Positions 7,545 through 15,000 of a stretch of DNA of 15,000 nucleotides are shown here, one piece after another. The notes under the pieces are model-generated. The model was not told where the DNA came from, ran no database searches, and worked only from the letters and a program-made list of their open reading frames with translations. Positions within the stretch are counted from its first letter, which is position 1; each line of letters opens with the position of its first letter. The stretch comes from Ophryocystis elektroscirrha (Eukaryota; Apicomplexa; Conoidasida; Neogregarinorida; Ophryocystidae): positions 1 through 15,000 of the forward strand of contig JAQIFP010000061.1 of the NCBI GenBank assembly GCA_030141585.1. Direction: 5' to 3'. Position numbers and translations under genes: made by a program.

Positions 7545-9282
7545 ATGATATTGCTATCTTTTTTTTTTTATTCTAGGAGAAAAGAAAAACCTATGATGTA
7601 CTCGAAGTAGACGGCGAATGTTCTATGTTGGAGCAAGTAGTAGCAAACATGGCTGACAATTATGCGAAATTACATAGCGAACTTACTGATTTCAGCGATA
7701 TTGTAAAACCTACTAATCAAATTAAACCAGAAACAAAGAAAGAAGGTACGTATATTCACCTTTTCTAAAAAAATATTGTTAAATATATATATATATGAGA
7801 ATATTTTTTTTTGTGTGTATTATGTATTTAGTTTACGTAATTTTTTTCTTGGTATCATTAAGAGAAAAAATAAAAAAAAAAAGAGTTTTGTTTGATTTGA
7901 ATATATCTCAGCTATTGTAATTCCTCCTGCAAAATCTTCACAATCCGCCGAATCAGTAGCAGAAAATGTTGGAAAAATGATAAATGCTGAAATCGAGGAA
8001 AAAAAAAGCCCTCCTCCACTTGAGCCACAAAGAGCTAATAAAGTTCGTGTTATTGAAGATGAATCTATGGAAGCAAAACCACTGCCATCTGGCCAAGGAA
8101 CCAAGGAAATGTGTTCCTTAGATAAAGAAGCAGATCAAATTCTAACAAGCTTCAGTAATGAAGAGGAATACACACTAAATGCTGAACCACGTGGACAGCC
8201 GTACAACCCGGAAACTTGTGGTAGTACAGCAATTGTTACTGCAGTTCTTGGGTAAGATCCAACTATATTCGAAATTTACATTTAAAAAATAAATACTTAC
8301 TAATTTGTGATACTCAAAAATATATATATACTTATATATTGTTATATATTCTCTAATTAATTCACAGAAAATAATAGCTATAATAAATGAATTTAAAAAA
8401 AAAAAAAAAAAAAAAAAAGAATTGATATAATAAATTTTATAGAGGAAGTTACCCCTGCGTAGTTGTAGCTAATGCAGGAGATTCGCGTTCAATTATTTGT
8501 CGAGCTGGTAAAGCAATTCCACTTTCCGTTGACCATAAACCCAACCTTAAAGGCGAAAATCGTCGCATTGTTAATGCAGGAGGCTTGGTATCAAAAATCC
8601 CTTCAAAAATTGCTCGTATAGGTTTTCAATGGAAGAGTAGATGGAAACTTGAATCTTTCGAGATCACTTGGAGACTTATTCTACAAAACAAATGCTTCTT
8701 TAACACCGGAATTGCAAAAGGTAAATTTAAACAAAAAAAAATACATTTTAGATAAGTGCTGCTCCTGATATTCGTATCATGCCAATAACTCCTGAAGATG
8801 AGTTCTTAGTACTAGCTTGTGATGGTATATGGGACTGCTTTTTGAACCAAAATCTTGTGGTATCTATAAAAGCCCATTTAGCAGATGTTGAAGATATCGG
8901 TAAAAAGAAAAAAAAAAAAAAAATACATTAGACTCTTATAAACTGAGCCAAATTTGTGAGAAAATATGTGATCAATGTTTAGCAAGCAGTATGTTTTTTA
9001 TTATTTTATATTTGTTTCAAAGGTCCTATATCTAGTGAAGGCGGTATTGGATGTGATAATATGACTCTTATGATAGTTGTAAGACAAACAAAAAAAAAGA
9101 AAAAAAAAAAAATTTAGATGCTTGGAAAACATTTAGTTGAAGGAGGTGTAACTAAAAGCTCAACAAATGGTGCGGAAATACAATTTTACGGTCCAGCTCC
9201 AAACGAAGAAGATTATGAAGAAGTAGAAGATCACGATGATAATCTAAAGTCTCCAAATGAGACTGATGGTTTATGCTTTTGA
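6539..9282 (+). CDS. PP2C-family (PPM1G-like) Ser/Thr protein phosphatase with acidic-type insert
   Basis: Metal-dependent phosphatase that removes phosphate from Ser/Thr. Thirteen exons: 6539-6574, 6605-6663, 6740-6840, 7093-7210, 7242-7365, 7577-7745, 7912-8251, 8443-8587, 8622-8720, 8752-8899, 8932-8988, 9023-9078, 9118-9282; 1617 nt, 538 residues. The start MGVYL with Gly2 matches the family MGAYLS N-terminus and is a likely N-myristoylation site. Motifs: YGLTAMQGWRIYMEDSH (about 27-43), FGVFDGHGGP (61-70, metal Asp65), GSTAIV (306-311), VANAGDSR (324-331), DHKP (346-349), GRVDGNLNLSRSLGD (368-382), ACDGIWD (419-425) and GCDNMT (475-480). Between DGHGG and GSTA lie about 235 residues against roughly 45 in a minimal PP2C. 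This insert is charged and low in complexity, as in PPM1G. The C-terminal tail is Glu/Asp-rich. A further donor at 9270 could extend it. All metal ligands are present, so it should be active. Confidence 0.95.
6841..7092 (+). other. PP2C intron 3
   Basis: A 252-nt intron splitting the Gly codon of FDG|HGG, with a T-rich acceptor at 7081-7092. It contains short TA runs near 6941-6975 and no recognisable exon. The open frame at 6935-7138 runs across the acceptor in the wrong frame. Confidence 0.85.
7366..7576 (+). other. PP2C intron 5, (TA)n
   Basis: A 211-nt phase-0 intron after HDLAE, with (TA)n tracts at about 7443-7470 and 7507-7540 and a T tract before the acceptor at 7575-7576. No coding content. 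Confidence 0.85.
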
Positions 9283-9502
9283 ATTATTTGACACTTTTAT
9301 TCTTTAGAAACTATTGTTTTAATTAATTAATTTATACGTTAAATATAAACACATTGTTATTAATGTACAAATAGAAGAAAAAAAAAAAAAAGCTAATAGT
9401 TTGGTGAAAGCGCCCCAGGCAAGTTTTTTTTTTTGCAGGATTTTTTATGTATCATATAATTGATGTTTACTATTTTTTACCATTGAATAAAAAACATGTA
9501 TT
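9283..9502. other. Intergenic spacer between PP2C and GalNAc-transferase
   Basis: A 220-bp tandem-gene spacer with an A tract at about 9377-9391 and a T tract at about 9425-9434, flanking a short GC-richer stretch. An in-frame stop lies 15 nt upstream of the transferase ATG. I cannot place the polyadenylation site or promoter. Confidence 0.6.
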
Positions 9503-12500
9503 ATGCTAAAGAAATTATACGATCCATTTTTCAAACTAATACTTTTATTTATTTTATCGTTTATTATCATAATTTTTTTTCATTATTTCAATTTAAATAT
9601 AAATATTGCAAATTGTATTATTTTGGTAATAATATTATTATTCGCTTCTTACTTTTTAACGGATTATATAATAACTAAATTATCACGGCATGAAAGAACA
9701 AGCTTAAGTTTTCAGAAGTCCAAATATAAAATATCTGTATCTGTTGCAACTGTACTAACAATAGTGTCACTTTTGATAATTAGTATATATATTAGACGAT
9801 ACCCTAATATAATCCTTTTAGAAAAAGAAAAAGAAAGTTTAATTGATTTAATAGACAGCCCTGTAACACCTCATCCTCGACTTTCACTTAATATTCAAAA
9901 AGCCAACTCTGTATCCAAAGATTTACCCATAAATGATCACAATACAGCAGATATTGACTTTATCAATAAATCCTTCGATTTTCGTTCCATGGCTTTTGAC
10001 TATAAAAATTATGGGGAGTTACCAATAAATGTTAAAATCCAGCATCATTTGAAGCAAAAGAATAAAGCTTCTGTATCCATCATCATTGTAGCATTTCAAG
10101 AAAACCTTTACATAGAAAGAACGCTTGAAAGTATAATCAACGCTACTCGCCCTGGCATATTGAAAGAAATTATTTTAATAGATGATAATAGTGAAAATCC
10201 TTTAAAAAATTCTTACGACGCTGATGCCTATAAATCTTTAATATTTTACTATCGTAATAGAAAACAACTTGTAAGAAAAAACCCAAGTCTAAATTATTGA
10301 AAATAAGTCTATCATCTTTCTTATAGTAATTTAATTATGTATTAACTATATTATATTATTATATTATATATCAATTATATTATTATATTATATATTAATT
10401 ATATAATTATATAATATATTAACTACATTATATTATTATATTTTATAATGTTATATATTAGTTATAAAATATAATAATTACATTATATTAATAAATTATA
10501 TATTATTCATATTATTATATTATATATTAATTATCATTTTATGTTATATATCAACTATATTATATACTAATCATATTATATCATATATTAATAATATTAT
10601 TTTATTATAATATAATAATTTATCATAAAATATTATAATAATATATATATATATATATATATTATGAATTATATTATGAATTATATTATTTACTAGTTTT
10701 ATTATATATTAATTCGAATATTATGTTATATATTAATTAAAATTATACAGTAATCATATTATATTATATATGAATTATATAATCATATTTTATATTAGTT
10801 TTATTATATATGAAATATGTTATATAATATATTAAAAATATAATTATTTATATATTATTTATATTAAATTATACTGTATTATTGTGTATTAATTATCCTA
10901 TTTATTGATTTTATTATATATTAATAACATTATTATATATTAATCATATTATTATATTATACATTAACTACATTATTATATTATATATTAATTATATTAT
11001 ATTTTGATTATTTTATATAATAATTATATTATATGTTAATTTAATTATATATTAATCATATTATTTTATTATATTATACATTAATTATATCAATAGAGCT
11101 TATATAAACTTCTCAATAAGTAACTGTAACATAAGACAGTATATATATACATTGTGCATTGAATACGATAAGATGGACATAATTTACTTGTTCTGAGTTT
11201 ATATATTTTAGGGTTTAATTCAATCAAAAGTTCGCGGTGCAAGAAAAGCGACAGGAGACATATTCGTGTTTTTGGATGCACATGTCAAACCCAGTGATAA
11301 CTGGTTGGAGCCGCTGATAGAACACGTCATCAAAAATCAAAATAGTATAGCTGTGCCTATCATCAAAGGTCTAAATGAAGTAACATGGGGTGCTAGAAGT
11401 AATACAGGTAATATCATATACAGAAAATATATTCATATATATATATATATATAGACATATATATATATGTATATATATATATTATTAAGCTATATTTTAT
11501 TGATTTATTGATAAGTATGTAACAGCAAAGACTGACTATGCAGTGTTAGTGTATATATGTCTACATTATATATATTTAATAAATATTATGTAACACTTAT
11601 ATTGATAATGATAACTATTAAAATTATAAATATAATAAATAATAATTAGATAACAATATACATATGGTATACACTTGTTCATATATTATATATATATATA
11701 ATAAAGTATGATCAATTGATATTAATTACGAACAAATTGAGGCAAGTTTATAAGCATAAAAGGAATTTTCAGGACGAAAAATGATGTTTTTATGGAACAT
11801 GTCCTTTCATTGGGTTGAAACACCGGGTCCGGAAGTACCCATTATGCCAGGAGGTATATTTGCAATAAGCAAGTTTTGGTGGTTTCATAGCGGTGAACTT
11901 GACAATAATATGAAAATATGGGGGGGAGAAAACATTGAACAGGTGGGTTATTTTATTAATCTTAATCATAATTGTTGATTTATTCTGTACATACGTCTAA
12001 AAATAATTTTTTTTTTTTACTAAGCATAGATCAAAGAGTATAAAAAGTTTTTTTTTTTTTTTTTTATATATACCTCTAAATTTGGTATGTAGTCCGTTCG
12101 AGTCTGGTTATCTGGAGGCCAAATTCACGTTATTCCAGAAAGCAGTGTTGCTCATCTATTTCGATCTCAATTTTCATATGAAGTTAACAGTACTTTAGTA
12201 ATCATTTTTTATTTGAATATGCTAGTTGATAGACTATAATAAACTTTTTACGGTGTGCTGAAGTATGGTTCGATGAATACAAATACCTTGTTTACGACCA
12301 CCTTGGCATTGATTATGTTGGAGATACTCCAGAGACCTCTCGAGTAGTCGGACAACTAAACATAGGAGATATATCTGACAGAATAAGATTAAGACAAAAA
12401 TTACAGTCAAAACACTTCCGCTGGTAAATTTTCAATTACACTAAACGCTTATATACAATTAATATAGCTGTTAATAAAAAAAAAAACCTTCATATTTATA

Positions 12501-12749
12501 ATTTTTACTAATTTTCCTTGTTGTATAGAGTAATATGCAATGTATTATAAAGTAAATTATAGTAAATATCTTAAATGTTTATATATATATATATATATAA
12601 ATAAATATAATCACATATATATACGTAATCGTATATTTACATATATACACATATGAATACAAAATTATAAACAAAGCTACATATATAAATATAAGTATAT
12701 TTGTATATATATACATATATACACATATGATAACACATATATAAGCAAA

Positions 12750-12789
<40 letters not shown>

Positions 12790-13506
12790 TATATATAAAT
12801 ATATATATATATACATATATATGAATACACATTTATAAGCAAACTAGACACATAAATACCTACATAAATAGTATATAAAAACAAATAAATATAGATAAAT
12901 ATACGTTAACATCTTTATATAAACGAATTAATAGGTACGTGCAGAAGTTTTACAATCTTTTCGAAAAAAACTTAATGCTTCCTATTAATATATTCAAACT
13001 TAAAGCGAAATATTTTAATGAGTGCATCTCCGTTGCAAGTACGGGATCTTTGCAGTTTTTTCCATGCACTGAATCTAACACATATTTTACTTTTGGCTAT
13101 TCGAAAGAACCCATGACCCCTCTATTCAATTATTACACGAGAGATTGTTTAGTTACGGGTAATCTAGATAAAGATTCGGATTTGAGCTTTGATGATAAAG
13201 ATGCTTCATACATCAAACCTATTTTTGCGAAATGTGATGAAAACGATCACACACATGTAAGTTCATGCAAACTGTAAACGTTTTTTTTAGAAAAGATGGA
13301 GTGCTCGATTTATTAATTTAGACAAATACCGAATTGTTTATGACGACTATTTTTGTTTGACTCGCCACATCAATAGTTTGGAAAATTTATCTGTATATCT
13401 AATTAAATGCGATCCTTTGCTTGATTTATTTCAGACTTTCATAAAATACGACTTTAAATTCATTGGAAAACAAGTTTTGGTTTTACAAAATAAATCACTA
13501 AATTAA
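9503..13506 (+). CDS. Polypeptide N-acetylgalactosaminyltransferase (GT27) with multi-hydrophobic N-terminus
   Basis: Starts mucin-type O-glycosylation by moving GalNAc from UDP-GalNAc to Ser/Thr, in the Golgi of known relatives. Seven exons: 9503-10270, 11212-11407, 11773-11942, 12093-12197, 12233-12423, 12935-13256, 13291-13506; 655 residues. The GT-A domain shows [10 protein letters not shown] (191-200), [10 protein letters not shown] (222-231), GARKATGD then FLDAH with the DxH metal motif (278-280), MPGGIFAI (346-353), WGGENIE (371-377), [24 protein letters not shown] and [10 protein letters not shown]. The C-terminal region (about 490-655) is at the place of the ricin-type lectin domain, with paired Cys in ECISV/FPC, DCLV/AKC and FCLT/IKC but no clear QxW repeats. 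The first 97 residues hold about three hydrophobic segments (about 11-28, 34-56, 78-97) instead of one signal anchor. The next in-frame Met is near 163, so the start is firm. The gene ends 53 bp from the convergent ACBP stop. Confidence 0.94.
10271..11211 (+). other. GalNAc-transferase intron 1, 0.94 kb of degenerate TATTA repeat
   Basis: A phase-0 intron between RNRKQL and [11 protein letters not shown]. About 10330-11090 is a long degenerate field of ATTATATTATATATTAATTA-like units with many variants. The last 120 nt are less repetitive. No exon is recognisable on either strand. The antisense open frame at 11090-11281 overlaps the following exon and has no family likeness. Confidence 0.85.
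11408..11772 (+). other. GalNAc-transferase intron 2, AT-rich
   Basis: A 365-nt intron splitting the Gly codon of [11 protein letters not shown]. Its 5' part is (TA)n at about 11434-11481; the remainder is irregular AT-rich sequence ending in a TTTTCAG acceptor. No coding content. Confidence 0.85.
12424..12934 (+). other. GalNAc-transferase intron 5, TA/ACACATATG repeats
   Basis: A 511-nt intron splitting the Trp codon in HFRW|YVQKFY. From about 12570 to 12835 it is filled with TA runs and repeated ATATATACACATATGA-type segments (for example at 12644-12655 and 12718-12729). No exon is recognisable. Confidence 0.85.
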
Positions 13507-13559
13507 ATTGTTTATTATTTAAATATTATATATAAATATAATATATTTTAAAAAAAAAA

Positions 13560-13814
13560 TTAATTAATCCAATCCGGGCGCAGTTTATTTAAATGTTGAA
13601 TATAATTTTGTTTTGCTTCTTCCTTAGATAACCCTTTAATACTATTCCATGCTTTCCATTTTGCAGACATTTTCACGTCAAAAATCCCTGGAGATGGGGT
13701 ATTACAATCTCCTAGAGTAGCTTGTTTGTAATATTTATAGAATATTAGCATATCTTCATTGCTTGCATCGAATTTTTGTTGACTTACGTATTCCACTGCT
13801 GCTTCAAATGACAT
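13560..13814 (-). CDS. Acyl-CoA-binding protein (ACBP)
   Basis: A small cytosolic carrier of long-chain acyl-CoA esters, used in lipid synthesis and acyl pool buffering. A single exon of 84 residues, the normal length of a stand-alone ACBP (about 86-90). The four-helix fold signature is complete: MSFEAAVEYV at the start, then DMLIFYKYYKQATLGDCN with the ligand-contact Tyr and Lys, KMSAKWKAWNSIKGLSKEEAKQNYI, and HLNKL near the end. No intron is needed. The start Met is followed directly by helix 1, so no targeting peptide is present and a cytosolic place is expected. It is convergent with the GalNAc-transferase (53 bp between stops) and divergent from the ArfGAP gene. Confidence 0.95.
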   Translation of the reverse strand: MSFEAAVEYVSQQKFDASNEDMLIFYKYYKQATLGDCNTPSPGIFDVKMSAKWKAWNSIKGLSKEEAKQNYIQHLNKLRPDWIN

Positions 13815-14155
13815 TATCCTAAAAACTAATATAGGTTTACTGTCAAAACAAGTCCCTTAAAAAGTCCTTAGTTAAACTTTAAATACCTTACAGTATATAT
13901 ATGTATGCGTATAATAAATTTATTACTATGAATTACATAGGCAATCTAAAAATATCCTCAAAAATGAATATAAATATATTCAATGTGTAAGTAATTGCAT
14001 ATATACATTATTTTATATCTAATATATAATAACAATATTATTTATTATAAAAATAATATTTAAATCGTATAATGTAAATTATTAACTAAATAATTATACA
14101 TACTAGTATCATACATATACAATTATCAGTCACATGGTGAAAATGCATAAAAAAA
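13815..14155. promoter_or_regulatory. 341-bp divergent spacer between ACBP and ArfGAP
   Basis: AT-rich spacer between two opposed start codons. It must contain the upstream control regions of both genes. I see no recognisable motif, no long microsatellite and no open frame with family likeness. Confidence 0.45.
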
Positions 14156-15000
14156 ATGTTACATAAAAAAAAACAAGAAACAGATAACTTTAGTAATGAA
14201 TTAGAAGCTATTTGTAAAACTTCTGGAAACGAGGTTTGTGCTGATTGCTGTGCAAGAGGACCTCGATGGGCTTCTGTAAATATTGGTATTCTAATATGCA
14301 TTGACTGTTCTGGAATACACCGTGGATTGGGCACTCATATATCTTTTATTAAATCTCTGAGCTTAGATACATGGACAGATAAATGGATTACTGTAATTTT
14401 CCTCTTTTTATTACTATTTTATCAGATGGTAAAATCTGTTGGAAATAAGCTAGCTAAGGCTTATTTTGAGTATGCCACATCGGAGCACCATGAAAATCCT
14501 ACATACCGTAATTCTAAAAGGTAACTTTTTTTTTCTTTTTTTTTTTTTTTCATTTATTTTTTTTTTTAGAGTTATGGAAATTTGGATTCGAAATAAGTAT
14601 GAAAAATTACTCTATATCCCACCAAATTCACAACCTCCATCTTACTATGTTCTTAAAAATATGAATCCATGGTTATGCTTAGCAAACGTGAAACCCAAGA
14701 ATCAAAAACATGAATCTTCTTCCAACAAACAAGTGAAAAATGAGTAAAAAAAAAAAAAAAAAAAATATTTAGAGCTGAAAGTTCCGAAAATTTATTGAAA
14801 GATTGTTCATTTGATAAGTTTTTACCATCATTTGATAGTCCAAGTTCTCTTCAATGGCCAACGAGTTCGCCAGTCTCTTTCCCTGAATCTTCTAATTTAA
14901 TAAGTAAATTGTTTACTATATATACTTTCAATAGATTTCGACGAACCCAAAACTACAGAAAATAGGAAATTAAAGGAATCTTTACCTTTAGAAGCTTCAT
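14156..15000 (+). CDS. ArfGAP-domain protein, SMAP-like (3' end outside window)
   Basis: GTPase-activating protein for Arf small GTPases, acting in vesicle coat release. Five exons are visible: 14156-14392, 14426-14520, 14570-14743, 14773-14903, and 14935 to beyond the window. The start is the first ATG after an in-frame TGA at 14138. The ArfGAP zinc finger is CADC, 16 residues, CIDC (about residues 28-51), with [12 protein letters not shown] between and the arginine finger in [11 protein letters not shown]. The domain continues through [25 protein letters not shown] and the closing [12 protein letters not shown], close to the SMAP1/2 pattern (WASWNIGVFICIRC, FIRDKYEKKKY). After about residue 145 the protein becomes Ser/Asn/Lys-rich and looks disordered. 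Introns are 33, 49, 29 and 31 nt. The first is a multiple of three with no stop, so it could be read through. Confidence 0.92.
14393..14425 (+). other. 33-nt intron, multiple of three and without a stop codon
   Basis: It has GTAATT at the left and ATCAG at the right. Removing it joins DKWIT to MVKSVGNK, which matches the ArfGAP fold spacing. If kept, it adds the hydrophobic stretch [11 protein letters not shown] in frame inside the GAP domain. I favour the spliced form. Confidence 0.7.

Noticed and set aside
7820..8104. Minus-strand 94-aa open frame rich in Ser/Gly
   Set aside because: It mirrors PP2C exon 7, whose plus-strand frame is continuous with the phosphatase on both sides.
8582..8650. 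Frameshift or pseudogene lesion in PP2C
   Set aside because: A 34-nt GT-AG intron restores the conserved sequence, and its size matches the other minimal introns.
14086..14334. Minus-strand 82-aa open frame
   Set aside because: It is antisense to the ArfGAP zinc-finger exon and has no likeness of its own.
231..15000. Non-standard genetic code (ciliate-like stop reassignment), suggested by tiny introns
   Set aside because: No spliced model needs TAA, TAG or TGA read as an amino acid. Genes end in TAA or TGA where the family proteins end.
1..15000. Coordinated new gene cluster or defence system
   Set aside because: All seven genes are conserved eukaryotic housekeeping families on mixed strands; nothing in their order suggests a joint system beyond the short POMP-PP2C spacer.

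Overview
The window is eukaryotic nuclear DNA, extremely AT-rich. It carries seven recognisable protein genes, six of them split by spliceosomal GT-AG introns. I built the gene models by hand: I joined exons so that the reading frame and family alignment both continue, and every complete model sums to a multiple of three with no internal stop under the standard code. Best guess for the organism is an apicomplexan or close alveolate. The PP2C phosphatase has the N-terminus and the GHGGPxVSKW segment I remember from Plasmodium/Toxoplasma, and a mucin-type GalNAc-transferase is known from Toxoplasma and Cryptosporidium but, as far as I recall, not from Plasmodium or the piroplasms. The dominant intron size of about 30 nt is far below that of Plasmodium or Toxoplasma and suggests a gregarine-like or other under-sampled lineage. 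A reduced parasitic animal with tiny introns is the main alternative.

Layout from left to right: (1) 3' part of an AP endonuclease of the APE1/ExoIII family, + strand, 231-1570. (2) Clamp-loader subunit RFC5 (yeast RFC3), + strand, 1654-5069, 15 exons. (3) Proteasome maturation factor POMP/UMP1, - strand, 5130-6484, 3 exons, convergent with RFC5. (4) A PPM1G-like PP2C phosphatase, + strand, 6539-9282, 13 exons, divergent from POMP with only 54 bp between the start codons. (5) A polypeptide GalNAc-transferase, + strand, 9503-13506, 7 exons, with an unusual hydrophobic N-terminus. (6) A single-exon acyl-CoA-binding protein, - strand, 13560-13814. (7) The 5' part of a SMAP-like ArfGAP, + strand, 14156 to beyond the window.

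These are housekeeping genes for DNA repair, replication, proteasome assembly, signalling, Golgi O-glycosylation, lipid carriage and vesicle traffic. They do not form one pathway. The features worth attention are genomic. Introns are bimodal: 27 of the 44 inferred are 24-39 nt, and 14 are 150-1098 nt and mostly filled with AT microsatellite. RFC5 intron 12 has nested tandem repeats, and the POMP intron has a 180-bp-spaced duplication. Exonic sequence stands out as islands of mixed composition in (AT)n DNA. I saw no rRNA, tRNA, transposon coding sequence, CRISPR array or organellar DNA.
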